From Bacteroidota bacterium (lineage in GTDB: Bacteria > Bacteroidota > Bacteroidia > Bacteroidales > VadinHA17): a DNA stretch of 64,000 nucleotides. The notes below the pieces were generated by a model. That model was not told where the DNA came from. It did no database searches and saw only the letters and a list, made by a program, of their open reading frames with translations. The DNA is taken from assembly GCA_029564935.1 (NCBI GenBank), contig JAKQPD010000058.1:1-64000 (forward strand). Direction: 5' to 3'. Below, piece after piece: positions 8,260 through 15,963 of this stretch. Each line of letters opens with the position of its first letter. Within the stretch, counting starts at the first letter, position 1. Made by a program: the position numbers and the translations under genes.

Positions 8260-8790
8260 ATGAAAAAGAACATCCTGATCATTGTGCTTATAGTAAGCCT
8301 GGTTTCACTTTCATTTTTCGCCGGAAGATTGTCTCAGAAAGAGCCTGTGATCACTTCTAAAAAAGTCACCCAGGTGGGGATTATAGTTAAAGACATTGAT
8401 AAAGCCCGTATTGCCTGGTCTGAAATGCTGGGAGTGAAACCTCCTCAACCCAGTGTAGCTGAAGGGCATTCATCAAGACCGACACGATTCATGGGAAATC
8501 CTTCTGATGCAAAAGCAAAGCTTGCCTTTTTTTCAATGGAAAACCTGCAGATTGAACTTATCCAGCCTCTTGGAGGTAAGAGCACCTGGCAGGAATTTCT
8601 CGATAAAAACGGAGAAGGGATCCATCATATCGCTTTCCAGGTGAAGGATATCAATGGAAAGGAGAAAGAATTCCGCATGTTAAATATGCCGACACTCCAG
8701 AGCGGCGGATGGGACGGAGGTGCATACAGTTATATAGACGGCTCAAAAGAAATAGGCTGTATACTTGAGCTGCTTGAGAACTATAAATGA
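8260..8790 (+). CDS. VOC-superfamily protein with N-terminal membrane anchor
   Basis: An N-terminal hydrophobic segment (residues 4-22) leads into a vicinal-oxygen-chelate fold: VTQVGIIVKDIDKARIAWSEMLG at the start and GIHHIAFQVKD in the middle, with EL residues (LQIELIQP, CILELLE) in the positions used for metal binding by methylmalonyl-CoA epimerase and glyoxalase relatives. The anchor would place it at the inner membrane facing the periplasm, unusual for epimerases, so a CoA substrate is unlikely. A TAATTTTG box about 20 bp before the ATG may be the -7 promoter element. Function is not assigned. Confidence 0.8.
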   Translation: MKKNILIIVLIVSLVSLSFFAGRLSQKEPVITSKKVTQVGIIVKDIDKARIAWSEMLGVKPPQPSVAEGHSSRPTRFMGNPSDAKAKLAFFSMENLQIELIQPLGGKSTWQEFLDKNGEGIHHIAFQVKDINGKEKEFRMLNMPTLQSGGWDGGAYSYIDGSKEIGCILELLENYK

Positions 8791-8807
8791 GAATAGGGAA
8801 ATGGTAT

Positions 8808-9123
8808 CTACGTATTATAATACGTATTAAAAAACGTATTAAAAAACGTATTATAATCGCTTTGATCTAAATTACTAAGCAGTAATACGATAAGATCCCT
8901 CGCTAACGCTCGGGATGACAGGCTTATAGGAGAGACAGGGGAGGGAAGCCGGGGCGTTTTGAATAAAACTTAGTTTTTAAAGTACTGTAACGGCAAAACG
9001 CCCCGGCTTCCCTCCCCCCTCATCTTTAATAAATGCCTGTCATTCTGAGCGTAACGAAGTGAAGCGAAGAATCTTTCACGACATGAGGGTCGTAATCCAT
9101 AACATCGCCATTATAATACGTAG
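8808..9123. repeat. 316-bp nested inverted-repeat (MITE-like) element filling the 8791-9128 gap
   Basis: The gap between the VOC gene and the helicase gene contains one large foldback. The outer ends are 14-bp inverted repeats (ctacgtattataat at 8808 and its reverse complement ending at 9123). An inner, perfect 24-bp stem (8938-8961 against 8994-9017, core gccggggcg) encloses a 32-bp loop. Between these, both arms carry versions of a GATTCTTCGC...TGACAGG segment that differ by a small indel. The left arm also has several tandem acgtatta units. No open frame of substance exists inside. This looks like a non-autonomous palindromic element rather than a simple terminator, although the inner stem could stop transcription. 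Confidence 0.75.
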
Positions 9124-9128
9124 ATTTC

Positions 9129-10823
9129 TTAGTTTCTGTCGTATACCTTAAAGCGTTTCTTCCTGTCAAATCCACGATGCCCGTTTTTAGCAGTCTTTTC
9201 CTGCGCTACTTCAACAGCAACCTTACGTTTCATGAATCTGGAGTTGTTCAGTGCTCCCATAAGATCATCGGCATGACCGGCTTCAACCTCAAAGAAGGAA
9301 AAACTTTTAAGCAGGTCAATCTTCCCGATAGGAATTTTTCTTCCCCTTGTATTTGTATTAACAAGGTCAATAAGCTGTTCGGGATAAAAGCCATCGGATT
9401 TTCCAAGATTGATGAAAAGCCTCGTATACTTACCTGCTGATTTAAATTCCTTCTTATCTCTGAATGATTTCCGCGGGTTCTCTTCCCTGTCGGATACCTT
9501 TTCGATGATCTCCTCTCCATTCCTGTAAGCTCCAAGGAGCCTTTCAAATTCAAGTGATATGACTTTTTTAAGGAGATCTTCCTTATTCAGTCCCCCGAGT
9601 TTCATTTCAATCTCAGGCAGGATTTTATCAATCTCGTGATGATCAGTGTTTGCTGTTTCAAGCTTGTTTACCCAGTTAAAAAGTTGTGCTTTACAGATTT
9701 CACTTCCTGTCGGGACCTGCATTTTCTTAAAAGGTTTCCTGATAAGTTTCTCTATCTTGAAGAGATTCTGTTTCTCTCTGAGATGAATTATTGAAACAGA
9801 TTTGCCTGTTTTCCCGGCTCTACCTGTACGGCCGCACCTGTGAGTATAAATTTCCGTATCATCGGGAAGGCTGAAATTGATAACATGGGTAAGATCATCA
9901 ACATCCAGTCCCCTTGCCGCAACATCCGTTGCTACAAGCAGATTAAGATTTCTCTGCCTGAATTTCTGCATTACCGAGTCGCGCTGTGCCTGTGACAGAT
10001 CGCCATGAAGAGAATCAGCATTATAACCGTCATTTATAAGCATCGATGCCACTTCCTGGGTTTCCCTTCTGGTCCTGCAAAAAACTATCCCGTAGATATC
10101 AGGTTCGTAATCGGCTATACGCTTCAGAACATTATATTTATCCCTGGCATGTACAAGATAATATTCATGGCTTACATTCTCGGCTGATGAATTTTTCACT
10201 CCTACAGTTACTTCAACAGGATCGTTCATATATTTTCTTGCGATCGATGCAATTTCTGAAGACATTGTAGCGGAGAAAAGAAGGGTTCTCCTGTCTTCAG
10301 GAACTTCTTCAAGAATCTCATTTATATTGTCGAGGAATCCCATATTCAGCATTTCATCGGCTTCATCAAGGATCACTGTAGTTACATCCGACAGATGTGC
10401 TGCGCGTCTTTTAATAAGATCGATAAGCCTTCCCGGTGTGGCAACGATTATATGTACTCCTTTCTTAAGGCTTCTTATCTGGTTTTCAATACTTGATCCG
10501 CCATATACAGCCAGTATATTCAGATTGCCCGTATATCTTGCATAATCATTGAGATCACCGGTGATCTGCATACAAAGCTCCCTTGTAGGGCAGAGAATAA
10601 GGGCCTGGGTATTATTTATTTCTGTATCTGTCGCTTGTACGAGAGGCAATCCGAAAGCGGCTGTTTTTCCTGTTCCTGTCTGTGCAAGCGCTATAATATC
10701 AGCATCATCTTCCAGCATAAGGGGGATCACTTTTTCCTGAACCGGCATGGGTTGTTCAAATCCAAGTTCCTGAATTGCTTTCAGGACAGCGGGAGTAAAT
10801 CCCATTTCATTAAAATTTGTCAT
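9129..10823 (-). CDS. DEAD-box RNA helicase with DbpA-type RNA-binding tail
   Basis: The product carries all core DEAD motifs in order: AQTGTGKT (I), PTREL (Ia), TPGR (Ib), DEAD (II), SAT (III), VATDVAARGLD (V) and HRCGRTGRAG (VI). After about residue 450 a charged linker leads to a DbpA-like RNA-recognition domain (YTRLFINLGKSDGFYPEQLI), which usually targets structured rRNA. The start at 10823 (MTNFNEMGF) fits the family better than the track start 21 codons upstream. A good promoter (10947-10976) implies a leader of about 115 nt. The cold-shock-domain gene lies directly upstream on the same strand, so the two probably act in RNA unfolding, for example in ribosome assembly or cold adaptation. 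Confidence 0.93.
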   Translation of the reverse strand: MTNFNEMGFTPAVLKAIQELGFEQPMPVQEKVIPLMLEDDADIIALAQTGTGKTAAFGLPLVQATDTEINNTQALILCPTRELCMQITGDLNDYARYTGNLNILAVYGGSSIENQIRSLKKGVHIIVATPGRLIDLIKRRAAHLSDVTTVILDEADEMLNMGFLDNINEILEEVPEDRRTLLFSATMSSEIASIARKYMNDPVEVTVGVKNSSAENVSHEYYLVHARDKYNVLKRIADYEPDIYGIVFCRTRRETQEVASMLINDGYNADSLHGDLSQAQRDSVMQKFRQRNLNLLVATDVAARGLDVDDLTHVINFSLPDDTEIYTHRCGRTGRAGKTGKSVSIIHLREKQNLFKIEKLIRKPFKKMQVPTGSEICKAQLFNWVNKLETANTDHHEIDKILPEIEMKLGGLNKEDLLKKVISLEFERLLGAYRNGEEIIEKVSDREENPRKSFRDKKEFKSAGKYTRLFINLGKSDGFYPEQLIDLVNTNTRGRKIPIGKIDLLKSFSFFEVEAGHADDLMGALNNSRFMKRKVAVEVAQEKTAKNGHRGFDRKKRFKVYDRN

Positions 10824-10946
10824 TAAATGTTTTATAATGTGATCCCGGGAGCGATTGTTTAAATATCCCGGCTGAAATGAATTCAAATGCAGACTGGATT
10901 AATTGCGTTACAACGCTGTAAGGAAACCACTTTGTTAATAAGGGCG

Positions 10947-10976
10947 CAAATATAGTCAAATTATTCTGACTGCAAA
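10947..10976 (-). promoter_or_regulatory. Bacteroidota-type promoter for the DEAD-box helicase gene
   Basis: On the minus strand TTTG (10976-10973) is followed after 18 bp by TATATTTG (10954-10947), matching the TTTG/TAnnTTTG pattern of the Bacteroidota primary sigma factor. It lies just past the stop codon of the cold-shock gene and would start a transcript near 10940, leaving a leader of about 115 nt before the helicase ATG. Confidence 0.6.
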
Positions 10977-10977
10977 C

Positions 10978-11433
10978 TTATTCCTTGAAGAGCTTTACCT
11001 TCAGGGCTGACGGGCCTTTAGGCCCTTTTGTAAGTTCAAAAGTGACTATATTGTTCTCGGTTATCGGTTCAAGAAGGCTGTTTGCATGTACAAAGATCCG
11101 CTGGTTTGATTCCATCTCGCGGATGAAGCCATACCCTTTTGAATCATTAAAGAAAATAACGATTCCCTTCCTGACGTAATCCGGGACAGATTCAGGGCTG
11201 TTCTTATTAACAGTAAGTTCGATACTTTCAGCATCCACAACTGTTTTTTTATCAGGATCGGGAGGTGTTGAGGTTATAACCCCGAATTCATTTACATAGG
11301 CTATCATATCGTCGAAGCTGTTCTTTTTCCCTTCGCTTTTCTTTTTTGCACGCTTTTGTTCTTTTTCTTTTCTCTTCTTCTCTTTCCTTGTTCTTACTTC
11401 TTTTTTGCCGAATGTCTCCTGCGATCTGCCCAT
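10978..11433 (-). CDS. Cold-shock-domain protein with basic N-terminal region
   Basis: The 151-residue protein has a lysine/arginine-rich N-terminus (about residues 10-36) and a C-terminal cold-shock domain from residue 85. Within it, KGIVIFFNDSKGYGFI corresponds to RNP1 and RIFVHANSL to RNP2, giving a single-stranded nucleic-acid-binding OB fold. This longer two-part form is frequent in Bacteroidota and differs from the 70-residue CspA type. It precedes the DEAD-box helicase on the same strand, with a separate helicase promoter between them. RNA chaperone activity is inferred from the domain. Confidence 0.88.
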   Translation of the reverse strand: MGRSQETFGKKEVRTRKEKKRKEKEQKRAKKKSEGKKNSFDDMIAYVNEFGVITSTPPDPDKKTVVDAESIELTVNKNSPESVPDYVRKGIVIFFNDSKGYGFIREMESNQRIFVHANSLLEPITENNIVTFELTKGPKGPSALKVKLFKE

Positions 11434-11617
11434 ATAATTGATTTATAGTGTTACAATTTAAGAATTTTTACCAGCAGGGAAATGATGGTGTGCATGAAAA
11501 ACTAACCGGGAAACTGATTAGAAGATGAATGCGCAAAATCGCGAAGCCGGGTTTTGCGTAAAGGTACAACAAAATCCCGTCATTACCTATTCCCATTGTT
11601 TTCGTCCGGCTGTTCAA

Positions 11618-12058
11618 TTACCGGAAATATTTTCTGTCTGCCGACCATTTTCCCCCGCCATGAATAAGAAGAAAAACAAGCAGAAGAGTAAGGGCAAAAT
11701 CGGTTGTATATTCATGCAGGAATGCCCAGATTCCACTCGTTTCTATTATCGGGATTTTTGTTTCGAAAAAGGCAGTTATCATAACGATGAGTAATGGTAT
11801 GGATGCCAGCCTGGTGATTAATCCGGTTAAGACCAGTGTTCCGCAAAGGATTTCAATTCCACCGGTAAAGTATGCCCAGAAGAAAGGATGGGAGAAACCG
11901 ATCTCGGTGAAGCGGCCTGGACCCATCCATTGTGCCTGTTTATATTTCAGGATACCTTCTGAAATGAAAATCAGTCCTGCAATTATCCTGATTATGATCA
12001 TTTTACTGTCATCTCCGGTTCCCAGGATCTTCGTTTTTAAGCTGCTGACCGTTTTCAT
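11618..12058 (-). CDS. DoxX-family membrane protein
   Basis: This 146-residue protein has four hydrophobic segments with DoxX features: IIRIIAGLIFISEGILKYKQ in the first span, the PFFWAYFTGGIEILCGTLVLTGL pair, and a C-terminal helix ahead of HGGGKWSADR. Family members sit in the inner membrane and have been tied to thiosulfate:quinone oxidoreductase (DoxD), redox homeostasis or simply unknown roles. It is a single gene between the cold-shock gene and an ABC exporter on the same strand. No specific substrate can be inferred. Confidence 0.85.
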   Translation of the reverse strand: MKTVSSLKTKILGTGDDSKMIIIRIIAGLIFISEGILKYKQAQWMGPGRFTEIGFSHPFFWAYFTGGIEILCGTLVLTGLITRLASIPLLIVMITAFFETKIPIIETSGIWAFLHEYTTDFALTLLLVFLLIHGGGKWSADRKYFR

Positions 12059-12181
12059 GACTTTTTAGTCTTATATTAACAATAAACAACCTGATCAGAG
12101 AATTGTTTATTGATCCCGGACTAAAATGATCCTATGGGTGATATGCCGTGAGTTTTAAACCTGAATGAGGCCGGAAGATCC

Positions 12182-13951
12182 TTACTTTGTAAACTGAAGT
12201 TCGGTAAGGCTTTTATATAATCCGTTACCGTTTGACATCAGTTCATTATGTGTTCCCTGTTCGACGATCCTTCCCTGATCGATCACAATTATCTTATCGG
12301 CATTACGGACAGTTGACAGCCGGTGTGCGATTACAAGTGACGTTCTTCCCCTGAGCAGCTTGTCCAGGGCTTCCTGGACCAGTCTTTCGGACTCGGAATC
12401 GAGTGAAGAAGTGGCTTCATCGAGAATGAGGATGACCGGATCTTTGAGCATTGCCCGGGCTATAGCGATTCGCTGTCTCTGTCCGCCTGAGAGCTGTACC
12501 CCTCGTTCTCCGACGACAGTATCAAGCTTATCGGGGAAGGACCGGATAAAATCCCAGGCATTTGCCCTTGTGGCAGCGTTGATTATTTCATCTTCGGAGG
12601 CGCCTGGTTTACCGTATGCTATATTCTCACGGATAGTACCGCCGAACAGGAAAACATCCTGCATGACTATAGCCATCTGGGATCTGACAGCCGTAACGGG
12701 AAAATCGCGGCTGCTACGTCCGTCAAAAAGGATATTGCCTCTTTCAGGCTCATAGAATTTGAGCAGAAGAGATGCAATTGTTGATTTTCCTGCACCGCTC
12801 GGACCAACGATTGCTACTTCCTGTCCCCGTTCAATACTGAAGGATACATCCTGCAAAACTGTAAGTTCAGGTCGTGAGGGATAACGAAATTCAACGTTTT
12901 CGAAAGTAATCTGTCCGCGCAGTGTAAATTCTGGAGGTGCAACATAGTCCCCGTCTATCTTTTCGGTCGGCTCATCCATAAGAAGCAGCAGATTCTCCGC
13001 TGCCCCTATGGTCCTCTGAAGCCTTGTATAAACTCCGGCCATCCCTGCTATGTTCCCTGCAATGAATCCCGAATAAATAACAAAGGAAAACAGCTGTCCG
13101 GATTCCATTTCCCCTTTTGAGATAAGAATTGCACCTCTCCAGATAACGAGCCCCATCGCTATGAAGAATCCGAGGATAACAAAAGAAACGGCAGCCTGGT
13201 ATTTGCCTCCTTTTATTCCCGTAGTGGCTACCTCATCTGTCTTTTTACGGTAACGGCCTATCTCAAAATATTCATTTGTAAATGCTTTTACATTCTGGAT
13301 TCCCTGAAGTGTTTCCTCAACAATAGTGTTTGATTCGGCAACATGAGATTGTGCCTTTTTGGAATATCTGCGGATAGCCCGTCCGAAGAAAAAAGCAAAA
13401 AGTGCCATTGGAGGAACTATCGCAAGCATGAAAAGTGTAAGCTTGTGAGAGGTTAACATCATAATTGTTATACCTCCGGTTATTATAAGAACCTGGGAGA
13501 GCAGGTCGGCAAGTGTTTCGGTTATTGAATGCTGAAGGATGGATACATCAGAAGATATACGGCTGTTCAGTTCGCCAACCCTCCTTTCGGCAAAAAATGA
13601 CATTGGCAGCCTGATAAGATGATTGTATACATGCTGTCTGATAGAAGCAAGTGTCTTCTCGGTCACATAAACGAAAATCCTGGTACGCAGATAGGAGAAT
13701 ATAGCCTGAGTGACAACAATTATCAGTAATATAATTCCAATACGGCTGATCTCACCGGGGACGCTTCCTTTGTTGGCAATATCAACCATGGTCCCGAGAT
13801 ATTTCGGGAACATCAGACTTGCTGCGCTTGATATGAGCAGGAAGAACAGCCCTGCCATGAATATCCAGCGATAAGGCCTGAGAAACCTGTAAAGTTTCAT
13901 AAGCTCCCGCAATCCCGACGAACTGTTATTCCCGGACTTTCCCATCATCAA
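12182..13951 (-). CDS. ABC exporter, fused permease and ATPase (MsbA-like)
   Basis: The 589-residue half-transporter has an N-terminal six-span exporter domain (residues about 30-325) and a C-terminal ATPase. The ATPase shows Walker A GPSGAGKST, Q-loop AIVMQD, signature LSGGQRQR, Walker B VILILDEATSS and the H-loop IAHRLST. It would work as a homodimer in the inner membrane. Sequence style matches the MsbA/multidrug-lipid exporter branch typical of Bacteroidota, and substrates may be lipids or drugs. No accessory gene flanks it; yqeY is upstream on the same strand. Confidence 0.92.
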   Translation of the reverse strand: MMMGKSGNNSSSGLRELMKLYRFLRPYRWIFMAGLFFLLISSAASLMFPKYLGTMVDIANKGSVPGEISRIGIILLIIVVTQAIFSYLRTRIFVYVTEKTLASIRQHVYNHLIRLPMSFFAERRVGELNSRISSDVSILQHSITETLADLLSQVLIITGGITIMMLTSHKLTLFMLAIVPPMALFAFFFGRAIRRYSKKAQSHVAESNTIVEETLQGIQNVKAFTNEYFEIGRYRKKTDEVATTGIKGGKYQAAVSFVILGFFIAMGLVIWRGAILISKGEMESGQLFSFVIYSGFIAGNIAGMAGVYTRLQRTIGAAENLLLLMDEPTEKIDGDYVAPPEFTLRGQITFENVEFRYPSRPELTVLQDVSFSIERGQEVAIVGPSGAGKSTIASLLLKFYEPERGNILFDGRSSRDFPVTAVRSQMAIVMQDVFLFGGTIRENIAYGKPGASEDEIINAATRANAWDFIRSFPDKLDTVVGERGVQLSGGQRQRIAIARAMLKDPVILILDEATSSLDSESERLVQEALDKLLRGRTSLVIAHRLSTVRNADKIIVIDQGRIVEQGTHNELMSNGNGLYKSLTELQFTK

Positions 13952-14009
13952 TTTGTTGAATTACGGCTGCAACATTCATTGCCAGACAATAAAAATATCC
14001 GGCAGCTTG

Positions 14010-14459
14010 TTATCCGAGGAGCTGTTTTACCTTTACAGAGATATCTTTCCCATCTGCTTTTCCGGCAAGTTCTTTGGTTGCTACCCCCATCACCTTACCC
14101 ATTTCCGCCAGGGATTTTGCACCGGTTCTTTCAATTATCGCTTTTACGATCCGGGTAAGCTCTTCATCACTCAGACGCGCAGGAAGGTATTTTTCAAGAA
14201 CATCTGCTTCGATGGTCTCCTTTTCGGAAAGATCCTGCCTGTTGTTTTCTTTGTATATGGCAGCAGATTCCCTTCTCTGCTTCACCAGTTTCTGAATGAT
14301 CTTTAGCTCCTCTTCACCGGATAATACCGAATCCGTACCTTTTTCCGATTTCGCGAGAAGAAATGCTGTTTTTGCAGCTCTTATTGCCTCAAGAGCAACC
14401 TTATCATTTCCTTTCATTGCCTTTATCAGATCGGCGGCAATTTGTTCTGTAAGTGACAT
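14010..14459 (-). CDS. yqeY: GatB/YqeY domain protein
   Basis: The 149-residue product is an all-helical YqeY protein, related to the tail of the amidotransferase subunit GatB. Typical blocks are MSLTEQIAADLIKAMKGND, LRAAKTA-like EAIRAAKTAFLL, EEELKIIQKLVKQRRESA and GKVMGVATKELAGKADG. The ATG at 14459 gives the canonical start; the track start 33 codons earlier adds an unrelated tail. Family members bind tRNA or assist amidation, but their exact task is unsettled. It sits just upstream of the ABC exporter. Confidence 0.92.
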   Translation of the reverse strand: MSLTEQIAADLIKAMKGNDKVALEAIRAAKTAFLLAKSEKGTDSVLSGEEELKIIQKLVKQRRESAAIYKENNRQDLSEKETIEADVLEKYLPARLSDEELTRIVKAIIERTGAKSLAEMGKVMGVATKELAGKADGKDISVKVKQLLG

Positions 14460-14722
14460 TGTAATCTGTATTAATAATTTTTCTGTATAATCGTTCAAAG
14501 ATATAAAACAGTATCTATTCCTGTTATTATTATAAAGTGTAATTGTTTTTACGACCAATGTATATAGTCGTTGATCCCGTAAAATTATCGGCTACAATTC
14601 ATTACAATAAATTTTAAAAATCCCATTAATACCCGGTTTTTTATGTCCGCGGATTCATGTATTTTTTTAAACAACTAATCGGGGAATTTCCTATATTGCA
14701 TTTATTCGCTGCATTAACATTT

Positions 14723-15601
14723 ATGGATTCTCTTTACAGGAACAAATTCAGAACCGGTTCTGCCCGGTGTCGTGGATATGATTATACATCTCCAGGCAGA
14801 TATTTCATAACCATTTGTACCAGGAACAGAATCCCGTATTTCGGTAAGATCGAAAACGGTAAAATGATTTTATCAGCATCAGGAGTAATTGCTGAGAGAT
14901 ATTGGAGGGAAATACCAAAACATTTTCCTTTTGTTGATTTGGATGTATTTATAATTATGCCTGATCATATGCATGGAATAATTATAATAAATCGCCGTCC
15001 CCCATCAACAAAAAATCCCGGGAAATTAATTTCTGGTTTCGATGGTGCCATTGGTGTTAACGGTGCGGGTAATGTTGGCGGTGCGGTTAACGTTGATGGT
15101 ACGGTCGGGTTTGACGGTACGGGCGTGGTTGACGGGACGGGTGTGGTTGATGGGGGCGGGATGGTTGATGGGACCGGTATGGTTGACGTGGACGGTATGG
15201 TTGATGGGACGGGTATGGTTGACGTGGACGGGATGGTTGACGGGACGGGTGTGGTTGACGTAGAGACGCCCAATTTGGGCGTCTCTACCGGGAATTCCAA
15301 TGAACCATCCCAATTCCCCGTTTCGTATATTCCATCCACACCGGTTATTTTACCGGTAATGGGCGTTACAAATACCATACCGGCACCACATGCGGATTCA
15401 AAAAATCAATATTGGAAATCACAATCCGTCGGTTCGATAATAAATCAATATAAGAGGATCTGTACAATTAAAATCAGATCTGAGGGTTATGATTTCGAAT
15501 GGCAGGCACGGTTTTATGATCGCATCATCAGGGCGGGAAAAGAATATTCGGCAATTCGTAAATATATTATTATGAATCCAATGAAATGGAACCGGCAATA
15601 A
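14723..15601 (+). CDS. REP-associated tyrosine transposase (RAYT, HUH superfamily) with a repetitive insert
   Basis: Start at 14723 (MDSLYRNKFR). The first ~95 residues match RAYT/IS200-like transposases: GRYFITICTRNR, a long helix (IAERYWREIPKHF) and the metal-binding HUH-type pair in MPDHMHGIII. The C-terminus carries GSIINQYKR, FYDRIIR and the presumed nucleophile Tyr in IRKYIIMNP. Between the two halves lie about 85 residues of Gly/Val/Asp/Thr repeats and a copy of the REP-like palindrome read in frame as ETPNLGVST. RAYTs nick and rejoin REP hairpins near their own gene. Palindromes of the same sequence follow the gene directly. Whether the insert leaves the enzyme active is unknown. Confidence 0.88.
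   Translation: MDSLYRNKFRTGSARCRGYDYTSPGRYFITICTRNRIPYFGKIENGKMILSASGVIAERYWREIPKHFPFVDLDVFIIMPDHMHGIIIINRRPPSTKNPGKLISGFDGAIGVNGAGNVGGAVNVDGTVGFDGTGVVDGTGVVDGGGMVDGTGMVDVDGMVDGTGMVDVDGMVDGTGVVDVETPNLGVSTGNSNEPSQFPVSYIPSTPVILPVMGVTNTIPAPHADSKNQYWKSQSVGSIINQYKRICTIKIRSEGYDFEWQARFYDRIIRAGKEYSAIRKYIIMNPMKWNRQ
15040..15259 (+). repeat. Intragenic minisatellite in the RAYT gene
   Basis: About 220 bp of imperfect tandem units built from ggtatggttga, cgggacgggtgtggttga and similar 15-18-bp words. All are in frame and encode VDGTG, VDVDG and related peptides. The repeats lie between the HUH motif and the tyrosine half, directly before the internal palindrome. The three-base multiple of each unit keeps the reading frame open on the + strand, and long frames on the other strand (14965-15378) are their shadows. 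Confidence 0.85.
15260..15288. repeat. REP-like palindrome inside the RAYT coding sequence
   Basis: A 29-bp palindrome with arms GTAGAGACGCCC and GGGCGTCTCTAC, perfect except at its central base. It is the same sequence as the array downstream of the gene and is translated in frame as VETPNLGVST. It directly follows the minisatellite. Confidence 0.9.
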
Positions 15602-15632
15602 ATAAAACGACCATGTGTAATTTGTTTTGATC

Positions 15633-15816
15633 GTAGAGACGCCCAATTTGGGCGTCTCTGTATAAATACCGGAATTATCGTAACAATGAGACGCCCAATT
15701 TGGGCGTCTCTGTATAAATACCGGAATTGTCGTAACAATGAGACGCCCAAATTGGGCGTCTCTACGTTAATATGGGAATTATCGTAACAATGAGACGCCC
15801 AAATTGGGCGTCTCTA
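15633..15816. repeat. Four REP-like palindromes in a 52-bp tandem register
   Basis: GAGACGCCC-AAW-TTGGGCGTCTC palindromes begin at 15636, 15688, 15740 and 15792, exactly 52 bp apart. The spacers are near-identical (taccggaattatcgtaacaat type). The first two have the centre AATTT and the last two AAATT, meaning the inner pair is turned over relative to the outer. This fills most of the 15602-15963 gap. The remainder (15817-15910) is T-rich with no frame, ahead of the NEW3 gene promoter. Confidence 0.9.
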
Positions 15817-15915
15817 CGGATTACGGAAATGCCGGATTTATCGTAACCTCACCAACCAGGATAATTTTTAACAAATTTTTAAGAAATTTTTTTTTAACAT
15901 GTTTATATTCAAATT

Positions 15916-15923
15916 TATATTTG
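15916..15923 (+). promoter_or_regulatory. Putative -7 promoter element of the NEW3/ABC operon
   Basis: TATATTTG, a perfect TAnnTTTG match, lies 40 bp before the ATG at 15964. The -33 region is only T-rich (no clear TTTG), so support rests on the -7 box. A strong Shine-Dalgarno AGGAGG precedes the start codon, which is less common in this phylum. Confidence 0.45.
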
Positions 15924-15963
15924 CCATTCGTGATAAACACCATTAAAATCAGGAGGACTTATT

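Noticed and set aside
8938-9017. Simple terminator for the VOC and helicase genes
   Set aside because: The stem is far too long, lacks a T-run and is embedded in a larger inverted structure, so it is described as part of the foldback element. It may still stop transcription.
14965-15378. Minus-strand proline/serine-rich ORFs (VPSTIPSTS)
   Set aside because: Shadows of the minisatellite within the RAYT gene on the opposite strand.
15633-15816. Possible CRISPR array (repeats of 23 bp at 52-bp steps)
   Set aside because: The spacers are nearly identical to each other, repeats are full palindromes, and no cas gene is present. It is a tandem of REP-like units.
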